Assembly: GCA_902594815.1 (NCBI GenBank)
Contig: CACJNL010000001.1
Coordinates: 150,863-214,862, forward strand
From: an uncultured Alphaproteobacteria bacterium
GTDB taxonomy: Bacteria; Pseudomonadota; Alphaproteobacteria; HIMB59; GCA-002718135
Direction of reading: 5' to 3'
Length of the DNA: 64,000 bases
Part shown: positions 16,484 to 25,606 of the stretch, in pieces
How the letters are laid out: each line of letters starts with the position of its first letter
Numbering within the stretch: the stretch's first letter is position 1
Position numbers and translations under genes: made by a program
The notes under the pieces: generated by a model
What the model was told of the DNA's origin: nothing
What the model saw: the letters and a program-made list of their open reading frames with translations, nothing else
Database searches by the model: none

Positions 16484-17867
16484 AACTCTATTCGATAAAA
16501 TCTGGTCACACCATCTTGTTAATAGCCAAGATGATGGCACATGTCTGATTTATATTGATCGTCATTTAGTTCATGAAGTTACAAGTCCCCAAGCTTTCGA
16601 AGGATTAAGAAATAATAATAGAAAAGTTCATCGTCCAGAAAGTACCTTTGCGGTAGCTGATCATAACGTTCCAACCTCTGATCGTTCCAAAGGAATTGAC
16701 AATGAGGAAAGCAGAATTCAAGTAGAAACACTTGAGAACAACTGTAAAGAGTTTGGAGTAACACTTTTTCCCTTATTAGATAAGAGACAAGGAATAGTTC
16801 ATATTGTTGGGCCAGAGCAAGGAATAACTCAGCCTGGTATGACAATAGTGTGTGGAGATAGTCACACAGCAACTCATGGAGCTTTCGGTGCACTTGCTTT
16901 TGGAATAGGAACTAGTGAAGTTGAGCATGTTTTAGCTAGTCAGACTCTTATTCAACAACCTGCAAAAAACATGAAGATATCAGTCAATGGCAATTTAAAA
17001 TCGGGTGTTACAGCAAAAGATATTATTCTTCATACAATAGGTGTTATTGGTACAGCAGGAGGAACAGGCTACGTAATTGAATATACTGGTGAAGCAATCC
17101 AGTCATTAAGCATGGAAGGCAGAATGACTATTTGTAATATGAGCATTGAAGCTGGAGCTAGAGCAGGATTAATTGCTCCAGATGAAAAAACTTTTAATTA
17201 TATTAAAGGCAGACCATATGCTCCAAAAGGTGAGGATTGGGATAAAGCATTAGCTTTCTGGAAATCTTTGCCCTCAGATGAAAATGCAAGTTACGATAAA
17301 GAAATAAACATAAATGCTGAAGATATTACCCCTCAAATAACATGGGGAACTAGCCCTCAAGACGTAGCTCCTATTAATGGCAAAGTCCCAAATCCTGAGA
17401 TTATAAAAGACTCTAATAGAAGAAAAGCAGTTGAGCGCTCACTTGAATATATGGGTTTAGAGCCTAACCAAGAGATTGAAAAAATAAAAATTGATAAAGT
17501 ATTTATTGGCTCTTGTACAAATGGAAGAATTGAAGATCTACGAGAGGTTGCAAGAGTAGTTGAAGGGAAAAAAGTATCTGTTGAGGCTATGATAGTTCCT
17601 GGCTCAGGTCTGGTAAAAGAACAAGCAGAGGTTGAAGGATTAGATAAAATTTTTATTGAAGCCGGTTTTGATTGGAGAGAGCCTGGTTGCTCAATGTGTT
17701 TAGCTATGAACCCTGATCAATTGAAACCCAAGGAAAGATGTGCATCAACTTCAAATAGAAATTTTGAGGGAAGACAGGGCAGGGAAGGAAGAACGCATTT
17801 AGTGAGTCCAGTAGTTGCAGCAGCATCAGCCATCAAGGGATCTTTTGCACAAGAAAGTGATTTGTAA
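16464..17867 (+). CDS. leuC: 3-isopropylmalate dehydratase large subunit
   Basis: LeuC with LeuD isomerises 2-isopropylmalate to 3-isopropylmalate in leucine synthesis. I choose ATG 16464 ([19 protein letters not shown]), which overlaps the rplS 3' end by 20 bases; earlier in-frame starts lie within the rplS tail and give a non-homologous N-terminus. The aconitase-type [4Fe-4S] cysteines are in [11 protein letters not shown] and [11 protein letters not shown]. Substrate loops include [19 protein letters not shown]. The 467 residues match the family. The stop overlaps the leuD start by one base (TAATG). Confidence 0.96.
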   Translation: MSHPSPKTLFDKIWSHHLVNSQDDGTCLIYIDRHLVHEVTSPQAFEGLRNNNRKVHRPESTFAVADHNVPTSDRSKGIDNEESRIQVETLENNCKEFGVTLFPLLDKRQGIVHIVGPEQGITQPGMTIVCGDSHTATHGAFGALAFGIGTSEVEHVLASQTLIQQPAKNMKISVNGNLKSGVTAKDIILHTIGVIGTAGGTGYVIEYTGEAIQSLSMEGRMTICNMSIEAGARAGLIAPDEKTFNYIKGRPYAPKGEDWDKALAFWKSLPSDENASYDKEININAEDITPQITWGTSPQDVAPINGKVPNPEIIKDSNRRKAVERSLEYMGLEPNQEIEKIKIDKVFIGSCTNGRIEDLREVARVVEGKKVSVEAMIVPGSGLVKEQAEVEGLDKIFIEAGFDWREPGCSMCLAMNPDQLKPKERCASTSNRNFEGRQGREGRTHLVSPVVAAASAIKGSFAQESDL

Positions 17868-18469
17868 TGGAAAAATTTGAACTTTTAAAAGGCATTGCTG
17901 CTCCTTTAGAAATGATCAATGTTGATACTGATATGATTATTCCCAAACAGTTTTTAAAAACAATTAAACGCTCCGGTCTTGGAAAAAATCTTTTTCATGA
18001 ACTTCGATATGATATTCAAGGTAATATAAAAAATGATTTTGTATTAAATTGGGATCCATACAAACAAGCCTCTATTTTAGTCGCTGGAGATAATTTTGGT
18101 TGTGGATCAAGCAGAGAGCATGCCCCCTGGTCACTCCTAGACTTTGGATTTAAATGCATTATAGCTCCAAGTTTTGCTGATATATTTTATAATAATTGTT
18201 TTAAAAATGGCATTCTTCCAATTCGTCTTGATCAAAAAACAGTCGATGTTTTGATGGATCAAGCAAATCAAAAAAAACAATTAACTATAAATCTTAAAGA
18301 TCAATTAATTATTCTAGAAGATGGTAATACAATTGAGTTTCAAATTGATCCGTTTAGGAAAAAATGTTTACTTGAAGGTTTAGATGATATTGGTTTAACT
18401 CTTCAAAAGAAAGAAAAAATTGATCAATATGAAGCTTCTTTAAAAAACTCACATCCCTGGATTATTTAA
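17867..18469 (+). CDS. leuD: 3-isopropylmalate dehydratase small subunit
   Basis: The small subunit forms the swivel domain that completes the LeuCD active site. Family motifs are [20 protein letters not shown], the specificity loop region [19 protein letters not shown] and [19 protein letters not shown]. The 200-residue length is normal. The start overlaps the leuC stop by one base and the stop touches leuB at 18470, so leuCDB is one tightly coupled unit behind the ribosomal genes. Confidence 0.96.
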   Translation: MEKFELLKGIAAPLEMINVDTDMIIPKQFLKTIKRSGLGKNLFHELRYDIQGNIKNDFVLNWDPYKQASILVAGDNFGCGSSREHAPWSLLDFGFKCIIAPSFADIFYNNCFKNGILPIRLDQKTVDVLMDQANQKKQLTINLKDQLIILEDGNTIEFQIDPFRKKCLLEGLDDIGLTLQKKEKIDQYEASLKNSHPWII

Positions 18470-19582
18470 ATGAGTAATAAAAAAATATTAGTCTTGCCTG
18501 GAGACGGCATTGGCAATGAGGTCATGCATGAAGTTTTAAATATTATAGATTGGTTATCTAAAACTCGGTCTATGTCATTTGATATCTCTGAGAGACTAGT
18601 TGGTGGCACAGCATACGATAAAGAAGGAGATTCTATAAGCGACGAGACTATGCAAGAGGCATTGGACTCAGATGCAGTCTTATTTGGCGCGGTAGGTGGT
18701 CCAAAATGGGACGATGTGGAAAGAGAAAAACGCCCGGAAGCTGCATTACTAAGATTGAGAAAAGAACTCGACTTATTCGCAAACTTAAGGCCAGCAGTAG
18801 TGTTTGATGCACTTGCAGACTCATCTCCTTTAAAACTAAATATTGTCAAAGGTTTAGATATTCTTATCCTGAGAGAGTTGACTAGCGGCGTTTATTTTGG
18901 TCAACCGCGAGGTATATCAAAGGTAAATGATAGTGAAGAAAAAGCTATTGATACGCAAAGTTATACTACATCAGAAGTTTCAAGAATAACACGTGTGGCA
19001 TTTGATTTAGCTAGACTTAGAAATAATAAAGTAACTTCAGTTGAAAAATCTAATGTAATGGAAACTGGAATGTTTTGGAAAAAAATTGTTTCACATCTTC
19101 ATCAAAATGAATTTCAAGATGTCGAATTAAATCACATGTTAGCTGACAACTGCGCTATGCAGCTTGTTAGAAACCCAAAACAGTTTGATGTTATTTTAAC
19201 AGACAATCTATTTGGAGATCTTTTAAGTGACATAGCAGCAATGTTAACTGGATCGCTTGGTATGTTACCTTCTGCTTCATTAGGACCATTATCAGAAAAT
19301 GGTTCAAGATCAGCAATGTATGAACCCGTTCATGGAAGTGCTCCCGATATAGCTGGAGAAGGTAAAGCAAATCCTCTAGCGATGATTATGAGCTTTGCAA
19401 TGATGCTTAAATATAGTTTTAATATGATTGAGGACAGTAATTTAATTGAAAAGGCAGTCCAGTCAGTTCTTTCTCTAGGTTTAAGAACTTCTGATATAAG
19501 TGATGGAGCAAATAAAGTTGTATCAACTCAAGATATGGGAAAAGCTGTAATTGAAGAATTAAAAAAACTAACAGGCAACTAA
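18470..19582 (+). CDS. leuB: 3-isopropylmalate dehydrogenase
   Basis: LeuB oxidatively decarboxylates 3-isopropylmalate to 2-ketoisocaproate with NAD+. The sequence starts [14 protein letters not shown] and contains the NAD-specific loop AVGGPKWD, substrate arginines in [15 protein letters not shown], the metal-binding [19 protein letters not shown] and the cofactor segment [18 protein letters not shown]. 370 residues is typical. The ATG directly follows the leuD stop. leuA is not in the window. Confidence 0.97.
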   Translation: MSNKKILVLPGDGIGNEVMHEVLNIIDWLSKTRSMSFDISERLVGGTAYDKEGDSISDETMQEALDSDAVLFGAVGGPKWDDVEREKRPEAALLRLRKELDLFANLRPAVVFDALADSSPLKLNIVKGLDILILRELTSGVYFGQPRGISKVNDSEEKAIDTQSYTTSEVSRITRVAFDLARLRNNKVTSVEKSNVMETGMFWKKIVSHLHQNEFQDVELNHMLADNCAMQLVRNPKQFDVILTDNLFGDLLSDIAAMLTGSLGMLPSASLGPLSENGSRSAMYEPVHGSAPDIAGEGKANPLAMIMSFAMMLKYSFNMIEDSNLIEKAVQSVLSLGLRTSDISDGANKVVSTQDMGKAVIEELKKLTGN

Positions 19583-19586
19583 CTTA

Positions 19587-20630
19587 ATGAGTAATAAATT
19601 TAACATAGCAGTTGCTGGAGCTACAGGTAATGTTGGGAGAGAAATCATTCAAATTTTAGAAGATAAAAATTTTCCTGTTGATCAATTATTTTTATTAGCT
19701 TCCTCGCGATCTAAAGGTCAGACTATTGAATTTAGAGGTGAACAATTAATTGTGGAAGACTTAGCAGAATTTGATTTTTCAAAAGCTCATATAGGCTTAT
19801 TTTCACCAGGAGGAAAAGTCTCTGGTGAGTATGCTCCAAAAGCTGCAAAAGCTGGCTGTTTAGTTATTGATAATACTTCGTACTTTAGAATGAACAATGA
19901 TGTTCCTTTGATTGTTCCTGAAGTTAATGCTTCAGATTTAGAAGATTTTTTTAACAACGATGAACGAAGTAATATTATAGCAAACCCAAATTGTTCAACT
20001 ATTCAAATGGTAGTAGCTCTAAAGCCTCTTCATGATCATGCTATTATTAATAGAATTGTAGTATCAACTTATCAATCAGTATCTGGCGCGGGTAAAGATG
20101 CTATGGATGAGTTGTTTAATCAAACACAAAATATATACACAAATAAAAACATAGAAAAAAATAAATTTACTAAACAAATAGCATTCAATGTTATTCCTCA
20201 TATTGATACTTTTATTGATAATGGCAACACTAAAGAAGAAGAAAAAATGATTAATGAAACAAAAAAAATATTAGATGAAGGAATTAAAGTATCCGCAACA
20301 TGTGTAAGAGTACCTGTTTTTATTAGTCATGCAGAGTCAATAAATGTTGAATTTGATTCACCATTAAGCGAAAGTGAAGCTACAGAACTTTTAAAAAAAT
20401 TTGATGGAGTGTCAGTAATAGATTTTAGAAAAGACGAGGGTTATGTTACTCCTGTTGAAGCAGCGGGTGAAGACAAAGTGTATGTTAGTAGAATTAGAAG
20501 TGACACATCTCTAGATAATGGTCTAAATTTATGGGTTGTTGCAGATAATTTAAGAAAAGGTGCAGCTTTAAATGCTGTTCAAATAGCAGATTTAGTTATT
20601 TCAAAGTATTCAAATTTTCTAAAAATCTAA
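19587..20630 (+). CDS. asd: Aspartate-semialdehyde dehydrogenase
   Basis: Asd reduces aspartyl phosphate to the semialdehyde, the branch point for lysine, diaminopimelate, threonine and methionine. The NADP-binding start is FNIAVAGATGNVGREIIQIL, the active-site Cys is in IIANPNCSTIQM, and the C-terminal half has CVRVPVFISHAESINVEF and the catalytic His region. 347 residues is standard. It follows leuB by 4 bases and closes the ffh-to-asd run. Its stop overlaps the 3' end of ypeA on the other strand by 4 bases. Confidence 0.96.
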   Translation: MSNKFNIAVAGATGNVGREIIQILEDKNFPVDQLFLLASSRSKGQTIEFRGEQLIVEDLAEFDFSKAHIGLFSPGGKVSGEYAPKAAKAGCLVIDNTSYFRMNNDVPLIVPEVNASDLEDFFNNDERSNIIANPNCSTIQMVVALKPLHDHAIINRIVVSTYQSVSGAGKDAMDELFNQTQNIYTNKNIEKNKFTKQIAFNVIPHIDTFIDNGNTKEEEKMINETKKILDEGIKVSATCVRVPVFISHAESINVEFDSPLSESEATELLKKFDGVSVIDFRKDEGYVTPVEAAGEDKVYVSRIRSDTSLDNGLNLWVVADNLRKGAALNAVQIADLVISKYSNFLKI

Positions 20631-21055
20631 TCATCTTTTATTAATCTTTTGCCATAAATTTGTGAGTCCTGGAATTCATAATTATTTATTTTATAAAAAG
20701 TCTTAACTCTTATATTTGTGTTCCTTACAAATAAATTTATTTTTGGACATCCTAAGTGTAAAAGTTTTTTTTCTATAATTGACAATAGTGAGGAACCTAA
20801 TCCTTTCTTTTGGTACTCTGGAAGGACAGCTAAATAATATATATATCCTCTGTGACCATCATATCCTGCCATTGCAGATGCAATTATATCTTTGTTGATT
20901 TCACCAATCATAAATAAATTATCTTTTATAGATAATTTTCTATTTATATCTTTAATTGGATCATTCCATGGAACTATGAGTTTACATTTTTTCCATAGAT
21001 CTATGACTGCTTCTGAGTCACTTTTTCTAAATTTTCTGAATTTTGTTTTATTCAT
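20627..21055 (-). CDS. ypeA: GNAT acetyltransferase YpeA
   Basis: A 142-residue GCN5-type N-acetyltransferase closely resembling E. coli YpeA (AVIDLWKKCKLIVPWNDP, MAGYDGHRGYIYYLAVLPEY, then the acetyl-CoA loop QKKGLGSSLL, GCPKINLFVRNTN, and the C-terminal GKRLIKDD). The acceptor substrate is unknown. I place the start at ATG 21055; the reading frame stays open to 21097 but that extension lies inside the tRNA gene. The ATG is only 7 bases past the CCA end of the tRNA-Arg on the same strand, an unusual arrangement. Confidence 0.92.
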   Translation of the reverse strand: MNKTKFRKFRKSDSEAVIDLWKKCKLIVPWNDPIKDINRKLSIKDNLFMIGEINKDIIASAMAGYDGHRGYIYYLAVLPEYQKKGLGSSLLSIIEKKLLHLGCPKINLFVRNTNIRVKTFYKINNYEFQDSQIYGKRLIKDD

Positions 21056-21062
21056 ACCTTGC

Positions 21063-21137
21063 TGGTGGTCTCGTAGGGACTCGAACCCCAAATCCATGTT
21101 CCGAAGACACGTGTGATATCCATTTCACCACGAGACC
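21063..21137 (-). tRNA. tRNA-Arg (anticodon UCG)
   Basis: Read on the minus strand, a full cloverleaf can be drawn. The acceptor is GGTCTCG paired with CGAGACC, the D arm is GTGA/TCAC, and the anticodon arm is CGTGT/ACATG with loop CTTCGGA (anticodon TCG, reading CGA). The T arm is TGGGG/CCCTA with loop TTCGAGT, the discriminator is A, and CCA is encoded. The variable loop is 4 bases. Manual folding shows one G-T pair in the anticodon stem and one in the T stem. No integrase or duplicated tRNA end is nearby. Confidence 0.95.
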
Positions 21138-21234
21138 TTATTCTTTTACACATTAATTAATATACTAGTAATGAAAATTTGTAGAAAATAAAAAATATAC
21201 TCTATACCTTATAATTATAAAAACAGGAGTTAAT

Positions 21235-21690
21235 ATGAGATTATTAGGTAACATAATATGGTTTATTTTTGGAGGAATATTTTTAGGTTTAAGTTGGTGG
21301 ATACTTGGTGTGCTAATGTATATTTTGATATTTACTATACCATTTGGAAAAGCTAGTTTTGTAATTGGTAACTTTTGTTTTTTACCATTTGGAAAAGAAT
21401 TAATTTCAAGAAAAGAACTTTCAGGCAAAGACGATATAGGTACCGGCGCTCTTGGATTGATTGGTAATATCGTTTGGGTAATATTTGCAGGTATATGGTT
21501 ATGCATAGGACATTTAATTTCTGGGGTTTTATGTTGTATAACTATTATAGGAATACCTTTTGGCATTCAGCACTTTAAAATTGCTGGAGCTTGTTTTGCG
21601 CCAATTGGCAAGACTGTTGTAACTAAAGAAGTTGCTGCAGCTGCTCTTAAAGCAAATGCAGAGTCAAAAGTTAACGACCTTAGAAAGTAA
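21235..21690 (+). CDS. yccF: YccF domain inner-membrane protein
   Basis: A 151-residue membrane protein with two copies of the YccF module, each a hydrophobic helix followed by IPFG (LLGNIIWFIFGG...TIPFGKASF and LIGNIVWVIFAG...IGIPFGIQHFKIAGACFAPIG). The C-terminus is a short polar tail. The biochemical role of the family is not established. It is preceded by an AGGAG ribosome site and stands alone, divergent from the tRNA-ypeA unit and convergent with the DUF924 gene. Confidence 0.9.
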   Translation: MRLLGNIIWFIFGGIFLGLSWWILGVLMYILIFTIPFGKASFVIGNFCFLPFGKELISRKELSGKDDIGTGALGLIGNIVWVIFAGIWLCIGHLISGVLCCITIIGIPFGIQHFKIAGACFAPIGKTVVTKEVAAAALKANAESKVNDLRK

Positions 21691-21704
21691 ATAATAAATA
21701 TAAA

Positions 21705-21747
21705 AATTAGAGCAGGTAGTAACTTCAAAAAACTTTCAGCTCTAATT
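21705..21747. terminator. Possible bidirectional terminator hairpin
   Basis: AATTAGAGC (21705-21713) and GCTCTAATT (21739-21747) form a perfect 9-base inverted repeat with a 25-base loop. It lies between the convergent yccF and DUF924 genes, where a shared terminator would be expected. The loop is long and flanking T-runs are weak, so this is only a candidate. Confidence 0.4.
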
Positions 21748-21765
21748 ATATTCTTTGTGATTAAT

Positions 21766-22326
21766 TCACCATGAGCTGTTAGGTTGTTCCAAGAATGATT
21801 TTTCTTCGATAGTAGATGTACGATTTAAAATATTATTTCTATGAGGATATCTTCCAAATTTTTTAATAGGAACAGTATGATTATTCCATGATGTTTTTAT
21901 TTTATCATAATACTTATAAGTTTTTAAATATGTGTCTATAAGATTATGACCAAAAATATGATCGCTAAGATCTTCACTATGAATGAGTGGCATTAAAAAA
22001 AAATGTATTTTGGTTTGACTTAGTTCTTCTAAATATCCTCTATCAACCCCTTCATTGACAATTAATCTCGTTTTATAATCTTGTTCGAAAGCCTTAGGGT
22101 TATCTCTAAATAGATTTCTTGAAAATTGATCTAGTAAAATTACAAGTGCTACACATTCTTGAGCAGTATCTTGCCATTCTTCATATTCACTATTAATTGC
22201 TTTTTCCAAATCCTTTAAAAATAATTTTTGAATTTTAGCATCAAATTTACTATCTTTTTTGAACCAATCTTCCATTCCTGATTGTGTAAACCAAAAATCT
22301 AATATTGCTTTTGCTCTTTCATTCAC
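21766..22326 (-). CDS. DUF924 family protein
   Basis: A 186-residue soluble, alpha-helical protein of the DUF924 family, recognisable from ILDFWF, DWFKKDSKFDAKIQKLF, VALVILLDQFSRNLFRDNPKAF and the C-terminal RYPHRNNILNRTSTIEEKSFL. DUF924 proteins are widespread in proteobacteria and resemble TPR-like folds; no function is established. The start is about 30 bases from the divergent uracil-DNA glycosylase gene, so the two may share a promoter region. Confidence 0.9.
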   Translation of the reverse strand: MNERAKAILDFWFTQSGMEDWFKKDSKFDAKIQKLFLKDLEKAINSEYEEWQDTAQECVALVILLDQFSRNLFRDNPKAFEQDYKTRLIVNEGVDRGYLEELSQTKIHFFLMPLIHSEDLSDHIFGHNLIDTYLKTYKYYDKIKTSWNNHTVPIKKFGRYPHRNNILNRTSTIEEKSFLEQPNSSW

Positions 22327-22357
22327 AGATTAGCTATAATATAGAAGATTTATCTTC

Positions 22358-23035
22358 ATGACATTAAGTAAATTAAACAACAAAATCATTCAGTGTAGAA
22401 ATTGTGATAGGCTCGTTAATTTTAGAGAAAAAATTGCTACTGAAAAAAGACGACAGTACATTGATCAAAATTATTGGGGAAAACCAATTACTGGCTATGG
22501 GGACGCTAATGCACAATTGCTTATGATAGGTCTTGCACCAGCAGCTCATGGTGGGAATAGAACAGGTAGAGTATTCACTGGAGATAAATCAGCAGATTTT
22601 CTTTTCAATTGTCTGCATAAATCAGGATTTGCTAATCAAAGCACCTCTATTTCAAGAGATGATGGATTGGTACTTTTCAACCTCTATTTAACAACTGCAT
22701 TAAAGTGTGTTCCACCTGAAGACAAACCAAAGCCTGATGAGCTCAAAACATGTTTTAAATTCTTTAAGGAAGAAATAAGTTATTTGTCAAAAATAAATAC
22801 AATAGTAGCTTTGGGCAAAATCGCATTTGATGCTTGTTTAAATTTTTATATGCAAGATTATGATATTAAAAGAAAAGATTTCGTTTTTCAGCATGGAACA
22901 AAATATAATTTGCCAGACAAAAAAATTCTTATTGGTTCCTACCATCCTAGCCCAAGAAATGTAAATACTGGACGAATCAATGAAAAAAAAATGCTTTTAC
23001 TATTAAACACAGTAAAAAAAGTAATTAAACGATAA
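22358..23035 (+). CDS. Uracil-DNA glycosylase, family 5 (UDGb-like)
   Basis: A base-excision repair enzyme of 225 residues that removes uracil and some deaminated bases. N-terminal CRNCDRL and later cysteines (including ALKCVPPEDKP and TCFKFF) fit the [4Fe-4S] cluster of family 4/5 enzymes. The active-site motif GLAPAAHGGNRTGRVFTGD, with GLAPA instead of the family-4 GEAPG, points to family 5. The C-terminal motif SYHPSPRN supplies the catalytic-loop His. Its stop overlaps the next small gene by one base (TAATG), starting a run of touching genes. Confidence 0.92.
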   Translation: MTLSKLNNKIIQCRNCDRLVNFREKIATEKRRQYIDQNYWGKPITGYGDANAQLLMIGLAPAAHGGNRTGRVFTGDKSADFLFNCLHKSGFANQSTSISRDDGLVLFNLYLTTALKCVPPEDKPKPDELKTCFKFFKEEISYLSKINTIVALGKIAFDACLNFYMQDYDIKRKDFVFQHGTKYNLPDKKILIGSYHPSPRNVNTGRINEKKMLLLLNTVKKVIKR

Positions 23036-23238
23036 TGCCAATAAAAAGAAAATCAAGTATTCAAAAAAAATTTATTGAAAGTATGGGTCAAGGTTCTTTG
23101 TTTGGACATGATAACATTCATTTTAAAACAATTAATCTGCCAAAGAAGCAAAAATTTATTAATCTATGTAAAAAATTTAATGTGAAATTAGTCGTAAATA
23201 AAAATAAAATTTTTTTCAATTTTATTAAAATTAATTAA
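23035..23238 (+). CDS. Small basic protein, unknown
   Basis: A 67-residue, very Lys-rich protein starting MPIKRKSSIQKKFIES with a C-terminal half of alternating basic and hydrophobic residues. I do not recognise a family. It begins on the last base of the uracil-DNA glycosylase stop and ends directly against the ATG of the MFS gene, spacing that favours a real, translationally coupled gene. The composition (Lys/Asn/Phe) could also be the product of AT-rich DNA, so the call is moderate. Confidence 0.6.
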   Translation: MPIKRKSSIQKKFIESMGQGSLFGHDNIHFKTINLPKKQKFINLCKKFNVKLVVNKNKIFFNFIKIN

Positions 23239-24432
23239 ATGAAACAATTTTTCTATCATGATCCAAAACTATTAATTTACGGTTTCTTAATAGTTTTTTT
23301 TGCGAGTTATGGTCAAACTTTTTTCATTTCTCTATTTAATACTGAGATTAGGGCATTTTATAATCTTTCTGATGGAGAATTTGGTCTTGTTTATGCTATC
23401 TCAACTTTACTAAGTTCATTTATTCTAATTTCTTTTGCAAAATTAATTGATTACATTGATTTACGATTTTATTCTTTTATCGTTTCCGCAGGACTTTTGT
23501 TAGCATGTGTTGGAATGGTGATACTTTTAAATAATATTATTTTTCTTTTTTTTGTTATTTTTATGCTTCGATTTTTTGGTCAAGGTGCAATGACTCATGC
23601 AGGTGAGACGACTATGGCTCGATACTTTGGTAATAATAGAGGTAAGGCTTTATCTGTAGCAACATTAGGAGGAATGACAGGTGTTATGTTTCTGCCCTAT
23701 GTTTCAATAAATTTATTTAAGAATTTAGAGATGGACCAGCTTTGGATTTATGCTTCATTATCTCTTATTTTTTTTATTCCTTTTATATTTATAGCACTAT
23801 CAGATCAAAAAATAAGACATAGTAAATTTGATGATAATCTTTTGCATGATCATCTAAATGTTAAACTGCGAACCAGAGATATCATTAAAGATAAAAAATT
23901 TTATATTTATTTACCTTTATCTATCGCAGCACCATTCATATCTACGGGTCTAATGTTTCATCAAATCTATATTTTTGAACAAAAAGATTGGTCTTTAGAA
24001 ATGTTAGGGAATGGCTACATACTACTAGGTTTTTTCTCAATAATAGGCCTATTAATTGGCGGACCATTAATAGATAAACTAGATACTAAAAAAACTGCTA
24101 TCACAGTTCTACTTCCTTTATCATTATCAGTGATTGTCTTACTCTTATTTGATACTGTGTTTTTTTTAATCATTTATATGAGCTTATATGGTTTTAATAT
24201 GGGAATTTCGACACCGTTTATTGGCTCTTTATGGGCAGAAGTTTATGGAGTGAAAAGTTTAGGAACTGTTAAAGCATTATTGCATGCTGGAGCTGTATTT
24301 GCTAGTGCCCTTTCACCTTTAGTGTTCGGATATATAATTGATTGGGGTTATGGAATCACTGAAATTGCTATAATTAGCTTACTTATTATAATTGTTTCAA
24401 CGCTTCTTCCTATTTATAATAAACTTCCATGA
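23239..24432 (+). CDS. MFS transporter, 12 TM
   Basis: A 397-residue major facilitator protein with two six-helix halves separated by a charged loop (SDQKIRHSKFDDNLLHDHL). Helix 1 begins LIYGFLIVFFASYGQTFFISLF and the Gly-rich helix 11 region (GVKSLGTVKALLHAGAVFASALSPLVFGYI) is typical of the family. The polar segment GQGAMTHAGETTMARYFGNN after helix 4 is characteristic of an MFS subgroup, but the substrate is unknown. It abuts a small gene upstream and overlaps another by 4 bases downstream. Confidence 0.87.
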   Translation: MKQFFYHDPKLLIYGFLIVFFASYGQTFFISLFNTEIRAFYNLSDGEFGLVYAISTLLSSFILISFAKLIDYIDLRFYSFIVSAGLLLACVGMVILLNNIIFLFFVIFMLRFFGQGAMTHAGETTMARYFGNNRGKALSVATLGGMTGVMFLPYVSINLFKNLEMDQLWIYASLSLIFFIPFIFIALSDQKIRHSKFDDNLLHDHLNVKLRTRDIIKDKKFYIYLPLSIAAPFISTGLMFHQIYIFEQKDWSLEMLGNGYILLGFFSIIGLLIGGPLIDKLDTKKTAITVLLPLSLSVIVLLLFDTVFFLIIYMSLYGFNMGISTPFIGSLWAEVYGVKSLGTVKALLHAGAVFASALSPLVFGYIIDWGYGITEIAIISLLIIIVSTLLPIYNKLP

Positions 24433-24569
24433 CTGAAAAAGTAACAGAAAGTATTAAATTTTTAATGTCAGAAATTAAAAGATTATTGAAAAAGGAAAAA
24501 GAGGGAACAATAACTAAATCTGAAATTGAAACTTTAAAAAGTCTAAAAAATTTTCTCGGGAAAAATTAA
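24429..24569 (+). CDS. 46-residue small protein between MFS and zapE
   Basis: An ATG at 24429 overlaps the MFS stop (ATGA), and the TAA at 24567-24569 overlaps the zapE ATG (TAATG). The intervening 46 codons encode a polar, helix-forming peptide (MTEKVTESIKFLMSEIKRLL... ending NFLGKN) with heptad-like hydrophobic spacing. Perfect start-stop overlaps on both sides are strong evidence for translation, because otherwise zapE would lie 136 bases after the MFS stop. No family is recognised. It could be a small coiled-coil partner or simply a coupling ORF. Confidence 0.65.
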   Translation: MTEKVTESIKFLMSEIKRLLKKEKEGTITKSEIETLKSLKNFLGKN

Positions 24570-25606
24570 TGAGCTTTACAGTAATAGATCATTATGAAGG
24601 TTTTGAAAAAAATAACTTTATTAAAAGAGATGAGAGTCAAATAAACCTGCTTAATAGCCTTTTACTAAGTTGGGATCAATATAATAAAAATAATCTATTT
24701 TATTCAAAAAGAAAAAAACTTGGAGTGTATATTTATGGCTCAGTTGGCTCTGGTAAAACATTTATACTTAACTTATTTTCTCAGTTTTCTAAAGTTGGTA
24801 AGAAAATACATTTCAATAACTTAATGAATGATGTTCATGCTGAAATAAATTTAAGCAGTGAAAAGGAAAAGAGCTTAGAAACATTTATAAAAAAACTATC
24901 TAAAAATATAAAAATTCTTTTTATTGATGAATTGCACATATTCAATATTGTTGATGCTTTATTGATAAAAAAAATTTTTGAACTTTTAGAAAACAACAAT
25001 ATTTTTGTAATGGTCTCTTCAAATTTTGAGCCAGAATCACTCTACAAAAATGGTCTACAAAGAGCTGATTTTGTCCCCTTCATTGAACACATAAAAAATA
25101 ACTATGATGTGATTAAAATAGATAGTGAAAAAGACTATAGAAGACTCACACTAAATCAGTCTAAAACATATTTTACACCAATAAATAGAGATACCCGTGA
25201 AGAATTCAAATTATTGTTCGAGAGACTTGTAGATATTAGTAGTTTGACAACAAAGACGGTATCAGTAAACAGCAGAGAGATTAAATTTACTAACTGCACT
25301 GCTAATGTTGCCTACTGCACTTTTGAATTTATCTGTGATACAAATCTTGCTCATGAAGATTATGCGAGCATAGCTAAGGAGTTTAAACTTATTTTTATTG
25401 AAAATGTTCCAAAAATGACTTCTGATTATTCTGATCAATGCAGGAGATTTATAAGTTTAATAGATATGCTCTATAATAATAATTGTTCAGTAGTATTGCT
25501 TGCAGAAAATCCTATTTCTTCTTTGTGTCAAATACATAATCTATCAAAAGAATTTGAAAGAACTGCAAGTAGGTTATATGAAATGACAATAGTTCAAGCT
25601 GTATGA
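24569..25606 (+). CDS. zapE: AFG1/ZapE family ATPase
   Basis: A 345-residue AAA-like P-loop ATPase of the AFG1/ZapE family. In E. coli ZapE associates with the division ring and FtsZ; in mitochondria AFG1 acts in protein quality control. Walker A is GSVGSGKT (residues 57-64), Walker B is ILFIDELHIFN, and the arginine/sensor region MVSSNFEPESLYKNGLQRADFVPFI is characteristic. C-terminal RFISLIDMLYNNNCSVVLLAE and the final FERTASRLYEM are also family hallmarks. The start overlaps the small upstream gene by one base and the end overlaps the hydrolase gene by four. Confidence 0.93.
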   Translation: MSFTVIDHYEGFEKNNFIKRDESQINLLNSLLLSWDQYNKNNLFYSKRKKLGVYIYGSVGSGKTFILNLFSQFSKVGKKIHFNNLMNDVHAEINLSSEKEKSLETFIKKLSKNIKILFIDELHIFNIVDALLIKKIFELLENNNIFVMVSSNFEPESLYKNGLQRADFVPFIEHIKNNYDVIKIDSEKDYRRLTLNQSKTYFTPINRDTREEFKLLFERLVDISSLTTKTVSVNSREIKFTNCTANVAYCTFEFICDTNLAHEDYASIAKEFKLIFIENVPKMTSDYSDQCRRFISLIDMLYNNNCSVVLLAENPISSLCQIHNLSKEFERTASRLYEMTIVQAV

